Positions 1-8,301 are shown, counted from the first letter of the stretch. The stretch is DNA of 18,438 nt from JAGTVG01 sp964389805 (GCA_964389805.1 CAYMFU010000286.1:1-18438); one strand, 5' to 3'. Translations and numbers: made by a program. The notes: a model not told the origin generated them from the sequence alone.

Positions 1-708
1 TATCCTTGGTCCGGTAAATCCCTCTCCATAATCGTAATGCGCATTCACACTTTCTGCCGTAGCGGAACCGAGCGGATAGTATAAGCCGACAGAATAGTTA
101 TTGGTCAGAATGCTTAGTTTTTTCTCCCAATGAAAAGGCTCAGCCGGAAGATTGCCGGTATTGGCTTCAAAAAAATCCTGTATGCGTTTACCATTTTGAC
201 CATTTATATTATAGGTCAGGAAATAGAAAGTAGTGTCCGAATATAAATTATAATACTTATGAGGTTGGGCTTCATTAGGGACATACAGCCTTTCATCCAG
301 GGTGCCATCGTTTCTCTGGCCATAAAACTCAATAAAATCCTGTTCATTAAACTGTCCATCATCCTGTCCTTCAACAAAGATCGCCATCTCCTGGCCCCGG
401 TGAAATACTTGTAATCTTTGCGGATCAATAGTCGTAACCGGAAACCCAATTCCCTGAAGATCGTTGTAACTTATCCTGTATATTCCATCCCTGCCTACAG
501 GAATTTTATAGTATTCCTGATTGTAATCGAGCCATTCATTTCCTATTGGCTGTGCCTTAACCTCATCTGTTGAAAATCCTGCAAATGCAAACAATAAAAA
601 TCCTATACCAAAATATATACACCATATGGATGACGTCCGGCGGAATTTGGCGAGTATAGGAACCATTCCTAATAATGCTGAAAATCTATATGTTATACTA
701 TATTTCAT
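1..708 (-). CDS. porU2: PorU2-like type IX secretion protein, N-terminal part (partial)
   Basis: This open frame was read directly on the minus strand. It has no stop and leaves the window at base 1 after 236 codons. It begins with a basic then strongly hydrophobic segment (about residues 29-45) ending near a VKA-QP cleavage-like site. The mature part follows with EWLDYNQEYYKI, DGIYRISYNDLQ and DFIEFYGQRNDGTLDE. This is the N-terminal signature I recall from long PorU/PorU2 proteins of Bacteroidota, which are C25 (gingipain-type) peptidases acting as sortases on type IX secretion cargo at the cell surface. The catalytic His/Cys region lies outside the window, so activity cannot be judged. The ATG overlaps the TGA of the upstream PorV-like gene (TGATG), which favours this start and suggests translational coupling. 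The N-region before the hydrophobic core is long, so Met15 (base 666) is a possible alternative. Assignment to PorU2 rather than PorU is fairly but not fully certain. Confidence 0.7.
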   Translation of the reverse strand, partial: MKYSITYRFSALLGMVPILAKFRRTSSIWCIYFGIGFLLFAFAGFSTDEVKAQPIGNEWLDYNQEYYKIPVGRDGIYRISYNDLQGIGFPVTTIDPQRLQVFHRGQEMAIFVEGQDDGQFNEQDFIEFYGQRNDGTLDERLYVPNEAQPHKYYNLYSDTTFYFLTYNINGQNGKRIQDFFEANTGNLPAEPFHWEKKLSILTNNYSVGLYYPLGSATAESVNAHYDYGEGFTGPRI

Positions 709-1790
709 CAATCAAACGATACCTTTAGTGAGAATATGTGAGAATATAAAGACTCGGAAAAGTCCCCAATATTAACAAAAGCATAGTCAATCGAAATGAT
801 CTTTATTCTGACCCCCAGCCCAAAAGAAGGCTGGTATGACCAGTACGTAGATCCATCAAAATCTGTAATCTCCTGGATGTTCTCAATTCCCATTCGGAGG
901 AAACCAATCTTTTTATAATCGAATTCAATTCCAAAATGCGGATTTACAGATGCAAAGTCAGAATTTAAAGGAACATTTCTCTTTCCATCGAAGGTAATTT
1001 CCAGGTCCAGGGAGGGTAGTATGCCAACATTGTCTTTAATCCTGAATTGATAACCTACACCCAGTATCAGCCTTGGAAGGGTAACTTCAAGTGAATTTTC
1101 GGGGATCACATTGCCTGTCTGCGCATATACGTCCGCAACAAGTTCAGAATTATGCGACCAGGCGTTGAAAGTTCCGAATACATCCCGGAATATAGCACCC
1201 AGGTACCACTTCTTCAGATTGATCTTTGCTCCAATGTCTACTCCAAAGCCCCAGGCATTGGCAAATTCACCTACTTTCCGGTGCACTATTTTAAAATTAC
1301 CGCCCAGAGAGAGACCTTTTAATTTGGGAAATCTCCTGGCATAGGAAATGAGGAAAGCATAATCGGCCGCTGTAAAAAAACTGATGTTGTTATAGTTGAT
1401 GGACCCGTTGGCATCATATAAATACCTAGTGTCGGGGATGTCATCTACCGCAAACCGGATAATTGATCCGCCTATGTGACTAAGAGAATCTATAGGTGTG
1501 GCAAAGCCGATATAGTCATAGTTGGCAATACCTGCAAAATAGGAAGCATGCATCAGGGATATTTCATATTTCCTGGTGATGTCAGTCAATCCTGCAGGAT
1601 TCCAGTAGCTGCTGTTTACATCTTCCGTAATGGCTACCTGCGTGTTTCCCATGCCCATTGCCCGGCCTCCAACACCGAGATTCAGGAATTCATTGCTGTA
1701 TTTTGGAGTATTATCCTGAGCGGAGAGAGGGGAGGTCGAGTATATCATGACCGAAACCACCAACAACAAATATCTCCTGACTACCAACAT
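708..1790 (-). CDS. PorV/PorQ family outer-membrane protein
   Basis: The product is about 360 residues long, counted from the ATG at 1790. That start places a signal peptide (basic VVRRY, then a hydrophobic core, SPLSA-Q cleavage) at the very N-terminus. An upstream in-frame ATG at 1838 would add 16 residues ahead of it and seems less likely. The mature protein starts with NEFLNLGVGGRAMGMG and continues NSSYWNPAGL, the hallmark of PorV/PorQ (FadL-like) barrels. Alternating hydrophobic strands run to a C-terminal SLKVSFD. PorV-type proteins sit in the outer membrane and shuttle type IX cargo to the PorU sortase. The PorU2-like gene follows with a 1-bp overlap, so the two are probably one transcription and functional unit. 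The sequence cannot say whether it serves the main T9SS or a specialised cargo set. It is divergent from padR across about 230 bp of very AT-rich DNA. Confidence 0.8.
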   Translation of the reverse strand: MLVVRRYLLLVVSVMIYSTSPLSAQDNTPKYSNEFLNLGVGGRAMGMGNTQVAITEDVNSSYWNPAGLTDITRKYEISLMHASYFAGIANYDYIGFATPIDSLSHIGGSIIRFAVDDIPDTRYLYDANGSINYNNISFFTAADYAFLISYARRFPKLKGLSLGGNFKIVHRKVGEFANAWGFGVDIGAKINLKKWYLGAIFRDVFGTFNAWSHNSELVADVYAQTGNVIPENSLEVTLPRLILGVGYQFRIKDNVGILPSLDLEITFDGKRNVPLNSDFASVNPHFGIEFDYKKIGFLRMGIENIQEITDFDGSTYWSYQPSFGLGVRIKIISIDYAFVNIGDFSESLYSHIFSLKVSFD

Positions 1791-1955
1791 ACAATATATG
1801 ATTATACTCAACGGATAAAAATACGAATATGTAGGCAATTAAAAATGAAAAATCTTTAATTATGGAACAAACAAATATTGCATAATAATATAATAAAATA
1901 AAGATATTATATAAATAAATAAAGAATATTTAATACAAAGTAATATTTTTTAACT

Positions 1956-1978
1956 AGTACTTGGCCATACAAGGTACT
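1956..1978. promoter_or_regulatory. Imperfect inverted repeat, candidate PadR operator
   Basis: The arms read AGTACTTGG and CAAGGTACT around a 5-nt centre. Seven of eleven position pairs are complementary, and the outermost five (AGTAC/GTACT) are perfect. The site lies 43 bp before the padR ATG. A near-direct copy of the right half (ATACAAAGTA versus ATACAAGGTA, 9/10) lies 34 bp further upstream at 1933-1942. PadR regulators commonly repress their own operon from palindromes at the promoter, so an autoregulatory operator is a reasonable inference. No binding data are implied. Confidence 0.4.
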
Positions 1979-2020
1979 TTCCCGTATATTAGCCTGAAAG
2001 AGAAATTTAAACAATGACCG

Positions 2021-2377
2021 ATGAAAGTTGAAAATACACAGGTTCAAATGCGGAAAGGGATTCTGGAGTTTTGTATCTTGAACATCATTTCCCGTGGGGA
2101 AGTATATGCTTCAAACATGCTCGAGGAACTCACATCCGCCAGGATTATGGTAGTGGAGGGTACTTTATATCCCTTACTCACCAGACTACGAAAAGCTGGC
2201 CTGGTCGATTATAAATGGGTAGAGTCGACCTCCGGACCACCAAGGAAGTACTATAAATTGACAGACGATGGAAGGGACTTTCTTTCGAAGCTAGATGCCA
2301 CATGGGGAGAATTGATGAATTCAACCAATAAAATTATATCAAAAAAAGACGCTAAATCAAAAACCCGTAAGAAATGA
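2021..2377 (+). CDS. PadR family transcriptional regulator
   Basis: A 118-residue winged-helix protein, the usual size of short PadR (PadR-s1) regulators. The core RKGILEFCILNIIS, SNMLEELT, EGTLYPLLTRLRKAGLV and PPRKYYKLTDDGRDFL follow the PadR order of helix 1, effector-side helix, recognition helix with TLYPLL.RL, and the wing with RKYY.LT..G. The C-terminus is short and very Lys-rich. Its stop codon overlaps the ATG of the PspC-GIN gene (ATGA), so the two are translated as a coupled pair. In Bacteroidota this gene order (padR then a PspC-domain envelope protein) recurs, and PadR is presumed to repress the operon until an envelope or drug-like signal is sensed. The effector is unknown. The inverted repeat at 1956-1978 is the likely operator. 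Confidence 0.92.
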   Translation: MKVENTQVQMRKGILEFCILNIISRGEVYASNMLEELTSARIMVVEGTLYPLLTRLRKAGLVDYKWVESTSGPPRKYYKLTDDGRDFLSKLDATWGELMNSTNKIISKKDAKSKTRKK

Positions 2378-4794
2378 AAAAGAATATCAGTATAAATATC
2401 AGTGGTATAATCTTTCATATAGAAGAGGACGGATATGATAAATTGAAAGAATATCTGGAAACAATACACAGATATTTTTCTTCCTATGATGACAGCTCAG
2501 AAATTATAGCTGATATTGAAAATAGAATAGCTGAAATATTTTTAAGTAAACTTAAGGATGGGATCCAGGTAATAACTATTGAAGATGTAGAGGCTTTAAT
2601 GGCTACAATGGGGGGAATCAAGGACTTCAAAGAGATAGAAGTAGAAGAGGAACCAGAACCTGCACCCCAGGAGAGCTATTCCGAAGGATCAGAATCGTAC
2701 CAACGTGCTGAAACCAGAAGATTGTATCGCGATGAAAAACGTAAGATCCTTGGAGGTGTATTATCAGGTATAGCGTATTATTTTTCTATTGATTCGCTGT
2801 GGACTCGATTGATCTTTATCGTCTTGTTTTTTGGAGTATGGTTTTTTCCATCAGTTCCGGCTTTAATGGCCATTGCATACATCGTAATGTGGATCATAGT
2901 TCCTGGAACTTACGAACTGGATGATCAGAAGAAGGTGAAAAAGATGTTCCGCAACCCGGATGATAAAGTATTTGGTGGAGTTTCAAGTGGGGTAGCGGCC
3001 TATTTTGGTATAGATGTGATCATAGTCCGGTTGCTTTTTGTTGTACTTGCCTTATTTGGAGGTTCAGGTTTGATACTCTATGTAATTTTATGGATCATAC
3101 TTCCTGAAGCCAGGACCATTACGGACAAAATGGAAATGCAGGGGGAGCCTGTTACACTCAAGAATATTGAAACAAATATCAAAAAGAGCTTAAAGGTGGA
3201 GGAAGGTGAAGAATCCGTCTGGATGAAAATTCTTTTATTCCCGTTCAGACTTATCGCCACTTTCATAAGTTTTTTATCCAAAGCACTGGGTCCAATAGCT
3301 ATATTCATCATTGAGGCCATCAGGGTAATATTCGGAGTTCTCTTGGTTATCATTGCGATATCCATGACGCTTGCCTTGCTGATCACCGGCGGCGCTGCTC
3401 TTGGAATTTTTACGGGCACTTATTTTGTGGATTATGTAGATTTTCCTCTGGAACTCATCAGGCAGGATTTTCCAGTGCTTCCTTTAATCGCAGGATTTTT
3501 CGTCTGGTTGATACCTCAGATCTTCCTGGTAATACTGGGTGTTTCTGTGATCACCAAAAAACTGATCCTGAATGCTAAGATAGGATGGTCATTGTTTGCA
3601 GTCTGGTTAATCTCAGTGGTAGTATTAGTACTTACTATACCTCCGATCATTGGCAGGTATAGCCGTGACGGTGTTCATACAGAGGTTAAGAGGTATGATC
3701 TTACTGGGAAAACTGCCATACTGAACCTGACGCAAATAGGATTGGAGGACTACGATGTAACAACCTTAAAATTAAGGGGGCATGAAGACTCTGTCTACAG
3801 ACTCGAGCAAAGATTCGAAGCCCGGGGGAGATCCAGGAAAGACGCCATCGACAATGCTAAAATGGTGACTTATAATGTGGTGGTGGATGATTCAGTATTT
3901 ACTTTTGATTCAAATATACAGTTCAGTGATGAAGCAAAATTCAGGGGGCAAAAACTGGATATGATATTGTATATTCCTTACAATCATACTTTCATGATGG
4001 ACGACGATCTTCGGTATATCCTCAGAAGTACCATCTATTCAAACGGATTCAGGGTATCTCAAATGGAAGGTAATACCTGGATGTTTACTGAAGACGGTCT
4101 TCAGTGCCTGACATGCACCTCCGATAGATCGAGTTCACAAAACACCCGTTCCTATGATTCTGATAATGGCGAGCGAATCAGCTTTGATTTCAGCGGATTT
4201 CAAAGTGTGGATGTCGGAAGTATATTCAATATTGAGATCCAGGCCGGATCAAATTGGGATGTTGAAGTAAGTGGCAGGGATCGGGATCTTGAAGACGTGG
4301 TGGTTAAAGTTACCAATGGAGAATTGGTCATCAATTTTAAAAAGGATATATCAAAATGGGACCGGAACCGGAAGGAGGTTAAAGTCCATATAACTATGCC
4401 TGAGTTACAAAGTCTGGATCTTTCCGGTGCAGCTAAAGGGAAAATATATGGATTTGACCAGCATAATATGGATATCAATCTTTCCGGTGCTTCGGTTACT
4501 GAAATGGATGTGGACTTAACAGAAGCAAATATTGATCTAGCAGGGGTATCGAGGTTGAATATATCAGGTACTGGTGAAAGTCTCGACGCAGAGATATCAG
4601 GTGCTTCTAATCTGAATGCTGAAGATTTTATGGTGGATTATGCAGTGTTGAATGTTTCAGGTGCATCGAAAGCCAGGGTTCATGTTAATAAAGAACTCGA
4701 AATTGATGCCTCCGGAGGCAGTTCTATTCGATATTCAGGCGATCCAATGCTGAAAAGTGACCGGTCGTCCGGAAGCTCAATTATAAAGGAATAA
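2374..4794 (+). CDS. PspC (two copies) and GIN-domain (DUF2807) membrane protein
   Basis: An 806-residue inner-membrane protein. Residues 1-90 form a soluble N-domain typical of Bacteroidota PspC proteins (NISGIIFHIEEDGY, then ADIENRIAEIF). Two PspC domains follow at about 114-177 (RRLYRDEKRKILGGVLSGIAYY) and 187-246 (KKMFRNPDDKVFGGVSSGVAAYF), each with a hydrophobic pair ending in W-II-P. More membrane segments lie at about 295-345, 365-395 and 402-425. After an exported linker, residues about 594-806 are a GIN (putative adhesin head) domain of repeating beta rungs carrying SGA-type turns (LDLSGAAKG, INLSGASVT, AEISGASNL, LNVSGASKA). PspC proteins belong to envelope-stress responses. The GIN domain is a beta-solenoid of unsettled role, expected in the periplasm. 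The gene is coupled to padR by a 4-bp overlap. The function in this host is inferred only from the domains. Confidence 0.88.
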   Translation: MKKNISINISGIIFHIEEDGYDKLKEYLETIHRYFSSYDDSSEIIADIENRIAEIFLSKLKDGIQVITIEDVEALMATMGGIKDFKEIEVEEEPEPAPQESYSEGSESYQRAETRRLYRDEKRKILGGVLSGIAYYFSIDSLWTRLIFIVLFFGVWFFPSVPALMAIAYIVMWIIVPGTYELDDQKKVKKMFRNPDDKVFGGVSSGVAAYFGIDVIIVRLLFVVLALFGGSGLILYVILWIILPEARTITDKMEMQGEPVTLKNIETNIKKSLKVEEGEESVWMKILLFPFRLIATFISFLSKALGPIAIFIIEAIRVIFGVLLVIIAISMTLALLITGGAALGIFTGTYFVDYVDFPLELIRQDFPVLPLIAGFFVWLIPQIFLVILGVSVITKKLILNAKIGWSLFAVWLISVVVLVLTIPPIIGRYSRDGVHTEVKRYDLTGKTAILNLTQIGLEDYDVTTLKLRGHEDSVYRLEQRFEARGRSRKDAIDNAKMVTYNVVVDDSVFTFDSNIQFSDEAKFRGQKLDMILYIPYNHTFMMDDDLRYILRSTIYSNGFRVSQMEGNTWMFTEDGLQCLTCTSDRSSSQNTRSYDSDNGERISFDFSGFQSVDVGSIFNIEIQAGSNWDVEVSGRDRDLEDVVVKVTNGELVINFKKDISKWDRNRKEVKVHITMPELQSLDLSGAAKGKIYGFDQHNMDINLSGASVTEMDVDLTEANIDLAGVSRLNISGTGESLDAEISGASNLNAEDFMVDYAVLNVSGASKARVHVNKELEIDASGGSSIRYSGDPMLKSDRSSGSSIIKE

Positions 4795-4819
4795 AAAGGT
4801 AAACACAAAATAATTAGAC

Positions 4820-5230
4820 ATGAGAGAAAATACATATAGAACGCACCAGAAAATTTTGGGTGCCGTCTTAGTTGCCTACGGTGCCTTGAATTTTACAGGA
4901 GGAATTGCATTGCTGGCCTCCATCAATGTTGTAAATATCTTCGTGGATGAAATAGAAGTAATCGAATTGGTAACTTTCGTGAGCGGTTTCATCGGTGGAG
5001 CACTTCTGCTTACGGCCATTCCGGCCATTATAGCAGGTGTGGGTTGCATACAGGAAAAAGAATGGTCCAAGATTCTGAGTTTGATTATGGGGATCATTTA
5101 TTTACTATTCTTCCCGATTGGTACATTGATTGGAATATATTCGATCTGGCTAAACGCACAGACTATAATAAAAGAAAAGGAGCCCCGGTTCGCGACCGAC
5201 CTTGTGAAGGAACCGGCGAACCAGGCATAA
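4820..5230 (+). CDS. Small multi-pass membrane protein of the padR-pspC operon
   Basis: A 136-residue hydrophobic protein I do not recognise as a named family. Predicted membrane segments lie at about 12-33 (KILGAVLVAYGALNFTGGIA region), 50-75 and 84-110, and the last one may split into two short helices at the FFPIG turn. The C-terminal tail (KEKEPRF...) is hydrophilic. It starts 25 bp after the PspC-GIN stop and is followed by a strong terminator, so it closes the padR operon. An accessory membrane role with the PspC protein is inferred from position only. No catalytic motif is visible. Confidence 0.75.
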   Translation: MRENTYRTHQKILGAVLVAYGALNFTGGIALLASINVVNIFVDEIEVIELVTFVSGFIGGALLLTAIPAIIAGVGCIQEKEWSKILSLIMGIIYLLFFPIGTLIGIYSIWLNAQTIIKEKEPRFATDLVKEPANQA

Positions 5231-5329
5231 GGCCAAATTTTTTAATGTGAAGATGGCCCTGTGCTTGTTAACTAGCATATAGGGGATTTTCCTGATTAAG
5301 TTTCCACAGTGTTAATGTTGATAAATCTT

Positions 5330-5369
5330 CTGCCTGGTTCTCTGGCCTTGTGAACCGGGCAGTTTTTTT
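5330..5369 (+). terminator. Rho-independent terminator of the padR operon
   Basis: CTGCCTGGTTC (5330-5340) pairs with GAACCGGGCAG (5352-5362) as 11 base pairs with one T-G wobble across an 11-nt loop, and seven T follow directly. On the minus strand no T-run follows, so it acts for the plus-strand operon rather than the convergent PepSY gene. Confidence 0.85.
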
Positions 5370-5403
5370 GCCTGCCCTTCTCATATTAGAATATAGAAAA
5401 GGA

Positions 5404-5958
5404 TTATAAATAGAACAGTAGAAAGATCAGAGGGATAAGGATTCCCAGGCCCACAAACCATTTTCCTCTACCGGAAAGACCTTTTCTGCCTTGTAACATA
5501 AATAATCCACTCAGCGCCATTATAATCAGCCCGGCTCCGTATATATCTGCAAAATAAGTATATAGGAATTTAGGATTGTTATAATGTAAAAAATTGAATT
5601 CATAGAATACCGAACGCCGGCTTACCAGTTCCAGGTTCCCTTGTCCGGAAGTGAGGCTAAGTGTTACAGATCCCCCTTTTAAAAAGACTTTAAGGATATC
5701 CGTCCTGGGGTAATAATAGCTTTTATACTTGTTGTCAATATTCAGATAGTCGAGGACATCAAGCACCTCATCTTTTGTCATACCTGGTTTCAGGCTTTCT
5801 GCTTCCACCTGAACAACTTCATTTCGAATGTTATAGCTGGGATCCCAGTCATCGATATGGTTTAAGGCAATTCCAGAAATCCCGTATATTACGGACATGC
5901 CAAAAAAAAAGTAACCTATATCCCTATGCAGGATACGGTTAAGCTTTTTCCACTTCAT
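5404..5958 (-). CDS. PepSY-associated TM helix protein
   Basis: A 184-residue membrane protein. The N-terminus (KWKKLNRILHRDIGYFF, then GISGIALNH) is the first helix of PepSY-associated TM proteins, including the conserved H-R-D before the helix and the N-H at its periplasmic end. A periplasmic part follows at about 36-130, with a PepSY-like KPGMTKDEVLDVLDYL stretch. Two C-terminal helices lie at about 137-155 and 166-184. Longer relatives act in iron or flavin reduction and siderophore handling. This short form has only one visible His pair region and no obvious flavin or haem site of its own, so its exact role is open. It starts 14 bp after the OB-fold lipoprotein gene and is surely in the same transcript. 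Confidence 0.75.
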   Translation of the reverse strand: MKWKKLNRILHRDIGYFFFGMSVIYGISGIALNHIDDWDPSYNIRNEVVQVEAESLKPGMTKDEVLDVLDYLNIDNKYKSYYYPRTDILKVFLKGGSVTLSLTSGQGNLELVSRRSVFYEFNFLHYNNPKFLYTYFADIYGAGLIIMALSGLFMLQGRKGLSGRGKWFVGLGILIPLIFLLFYL

Positions 5959-5972
5959 GCAGTTAACTTGAT

Positions 5973-6503
5973 TTAGTTGACCTCAAAACTAGTTCCGTCC
6001 ACCCAATAGCTCACAAGTTGGTCCTGTCCGCTATCCTCCAGTCTTTTTCTCATATTGCTGATTTGCTCGGACTCCTCTGCACCTTCGCTGTGATCATGGT
6101 CTTCTCCCTTGCTGGCCAGTTCATTTTCCCATTTTGACAGATAATCTTCATCTATCACCTCCTTTTGTACTAATCCGGTTATTCGAACATCACTGCCTTC
6201 CAGTTCCCTCTGGAATTGAGTAATATCCCCGGTTGCTTCAACACGAACCATTTCATTTGTCGCAGCTGAGGTTAAATGCAATCTTTTACCGGAATGTTTG
6301 CAGACATGCGTTACCAGTCCTTCCAACTCGATCACCTTCCCGACATATACATCCGGATCATTCATCAGGTCAGCTACCAAAACTACGGTTTCAACTACCT
6401 CTGCATCAGCATTTTCAGCTGAAGTACTATCACTGCCAGATTTTTCATTACAGGCAAAAAATAGCGATATAAGAACAAAAAATAAGAATTTAATACTTTT
6501 CAT
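5973..6503 (-). CDS. OB-fold-like lipoprotein
   Basis: A 176-residue lipoprotein. The signal ends in a FFAC lipobox (Cys18), followed by a Ser/Asp/Ala-rich linker. Residues about 40-120 look like a small OB-fold (DVYVGKVIELEGLVTHVCKHSGKRLHL, quoted in part, then RVEATGD and DVRITGLV). The HVCKHSGK element, with Cys68 flanked by His66 and His70, recurs in my memory of similar Bacteroidota lipoproteins and could bind a metal, but that is inference. A DHDHSEG stretch near residue 135 adds possible metal ligands. The C-terminal part is helical and acidic. It is the first gene of a two-gene unit with the PepSY-associated protein and is divergent from the lipoprotein at 6595 across 91 bp, which must hold both promoters. 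Confidence 0.7.
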   Translation of the reverse strand: MKSIKFLFFVLISLFFACNEKSGSDSTSAENADAEVVETVVLVADLMNDPDVYVGKVIELEGLVTHVCKHSGKRLHLTSAATNEMVRVEATGDITQFQRELEGSDVRITGLVQKEVIDEDYLSKWENELASKGEDHDHSEGAEESEQISNMRKRLEDSGQDQLVSYWVDGTSFEVN

Positions 6504-6594
6504 TATTTTGGTATTTAATTTGAGTGTTAAATTACATATAGAAAATTTTTGAAAAGATGATAAACATCATGTTTTCCATTACAAAGGATTCATT

Positions 6595-7062
6595 ATGAAA
6601 AATTTAAAAATTCTTAGCCTGATTTTGTTTGTGCCAATATTGATCATAAGTTGCAAAACCCCTCAATCCATGCTTAGTGAGGGCGTTTCTCAAGGCATTA
6701 CAGGACAGGTAATATGGTATGAAGGTGACCTGATGCCGGGTATAGGAAAAGAACCCGCAGAGGGGACACCTATTCAGCGTGAGATCCTTATTTATGAAGC
6801 CACTTCTCCGCACCAGGCGGAAGTTCATGAAGGTCAATTCTATTCCGGATTGAAATCAAAACTTGTACAAAAGGCCATTTCCGATGAGGATGGCAGGTTT
6901 ATAGTTGCCCTGGAACCAGGCACCTATTCCGTATTTGTCAAAGAACCTGATGGATTATTTGCCAATAGGTTTGATCAGGCAGGGATCATAAATCCGGTAA
7001 CCATTAATCGCAATGAATTGGTCAATATACTGATCAAGGTGGATTATAAAGCTGCTTATTAA
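6595..7062 (+). CDS. Lipoprotein with carboxypeptidase-regulatory-like beta domain
   Basis: A 155-residue lipoprotein (lipobox IISC, Cys20, followed by KTPQ, so no surface-export-like acidic patch). The body begins GITGQVIWYEGDLMPG and later has SDEDGRFIVALEPGTYSVFVKEPDG, the pattern of CarboxypepD_reg/CNA-B-like beta-sandwich domains. An insert of about 40 residues holds an IYEATSPHQAEV segment. Such domains usually serve binding or structural roles. It is monocistronic and ends 22 bp from the convergent dioxygenase gene. No enzyme motif is visible. Confidence 0.7.
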   Translation: MKNLKILSLILFVPILIISCKTPQSMLSEGVSQGITGQVIWYEGDLMPGIGKEPAEGTPIQREILIYEATSPHQAEVHEGQFYSGLKSKLVQKAISDEDGRFIVALEPGTYSVFVKEPDGLFANRFDQAGIINPVTINRNELVNILIKVDYKAAY

Positions 7063-7083
7063 TTTGGTTACAATAATTTATCC

Positions 7084-7971
7084 CTAACCATATTTCAGGA
7101 ATTTTACTCCGGTAATTTTATTTTTAGGAAATTCAACAATGGCTTTTGATCCCCCTTTTTCCAATAATTCAAACTTCACTTTTGGATATCCTATTCCTCC
7201 CTTAAATGTATTATTCCCAAGGTAATTCAGACCAGCCACAACTTGGCCATTACGTTTCATAAACAGCATGTCATCATTTCTGTAAAACTCAATCAAATAA
7301 TCATTATCCATTCTATAGATCCCTGTAATTTTATTATACACTTCATTCTCCAAAGGAATTTCTTTGTTCAGAACCACATCGAATGTTACTGTATTATTGT
7401 CGTCAGGATCTTTTGATATACTCAATATCCTGCTTATAGCTTGTGGTGAGGAGGCCGTCATATCTTTCTCAATGTACTTATCCCCTTTAAAGTAGATTTG
7501 TGTAATTAAGTCCTGCTGATTGGCAACTGAAACTCGCATGTGAATATGTGCAGGACGCCATGAGGAATTTTCATTATCCGGATTTACTTTATAAGGCACA
7601 GGCACAATCGTTTTAAATTCATACATACCATCTTCCGAGGTTTTCATGGCGCCACGGAAAAGATAATCATCCGAAGTATTGTCGTAATGTTGATCTTCAT
7701 CGCATTGCCATATCTCTATTAGCGCATTTTGCAAAGGAGTTTTTCCATCTTCTTTATAGATAGTTCCGTTTAAGTTCAAAGGAACTCCCTTAGAATGAGG
7801 TGGGATAATATTGCTTTTTAATGGGGCATCAGGTCTATAAAAAGGACCAAGAATGTCAGTGGTCGTTGCTGAATCCCCCGTGTAACTTTTCCCGTTCCAT
7901 TGTATTGAGCCAAAAGCGCTTATGCTGACAGCTATCAGGGATGATTTTTCAATAAATGTTCTTCTTTTCAT
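7084..7971 (-). CDS. Exported intradiol ring-cleavage dioxygenase family protein
   Basis: A 295-residue protein. The start (KRRTFIEKSSLIAVS) is a twin-arginine-like signal, so export of a folded metalloprotein is likely. The catalytic domain spans about 38-200: TDILGPFYRPDAP, then IEIWQCDEDQHYDN, VPVPYKVN and RPAHIHMRV. These supply the four expected Fe(III) ligands, Tyr96, Tyr127, His142 and His144, of catechol/protocatechuate dioxygenases, which open aromatic diols between the hydroxyls. Residues about 205-295 are an extra beta-rich domain (YLIEFYRNDDMLFMKRNGQ) not present in the classical enzymes. No other aromatic-degradation gene is in the window, so the substrate is unknown and the protein may act on extracellular phenolics. 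The gene converges on the 6595 gene. Confidence 0.85.
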   Translation of the reverse strand: MKRRTFIEKSSLIAVSISAFGSIQWNGKSYTGDSATTTDILGPFYRPDAPLKSNIIPPHSKGVPLNLNGTIYKEDGKTPLQNALIEIWQCDEDQHYDNTSDDYLFRGAMKTSEDGMYEFKTIVPVPYKVNPDNENSSWRPAHIHMRVSVANQQDLITQIYFKGDKYIEKDMTASSPQAISRILSISKDPDDNNTVTFDVVLNKEIPLENEVYNKITGIYRMDNDYLIEFYRNDDMLFMKRNGQVVAGLNYLGNNTFKGGIGYPKVKFELLEKGGSKAIVEFPKNKITGVKFLKYG

Positions 7972-8301
7972 TAGTGCAGTTTTATAATTTGGTTATTGTT
8001 TCATAGAGATATAATATTTCTTAAGTATTCTCCTTTATTAACTTTCACCATAAACCAGTTTTACTCTTTTATGAATAGAGAAAGTTTTTTGATATTCTGA
8101 AAAATACGTGGATGAAGGATTTCTGAAACAGGAACTTTTTATCATATCTCGAAATTAGATAATCTTGTAATGTAGGCCTTTCTTTCTTTAAAAGCAAAAA
8201 CTAGTGTGCGGATGTAACTAATTTTGATATATAAACTAAACAATAAGAATGTATAGAACAGGTATTTATAAACCAATCAAATCACTACATTTTTAACCAC
8301 T
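7972..8301. other. AT-rich intergenic region (330 bp), no gene seen
   Basis: It lies between the dioxygenase start and the stop of the Gfo/Idh/MocA gene, both on the minus strand. It must hold the dioxygenase promoter, but I could not place a convincing TAnnTTTG element. Open frames are very short and there is no strong hairpin. Confidence 0.6.

Noticed and set aside
1476..1859. Plus-strand 127-residue frame
   Set aside because: Antisense to the PorV-like gene, no recognisable domain.
7064..7089. GGTTA/TAACC stem between the convergent 6595 and 7084 genes
   Set aside because: Only five pairs and no T-run; too weak to call a terminator.
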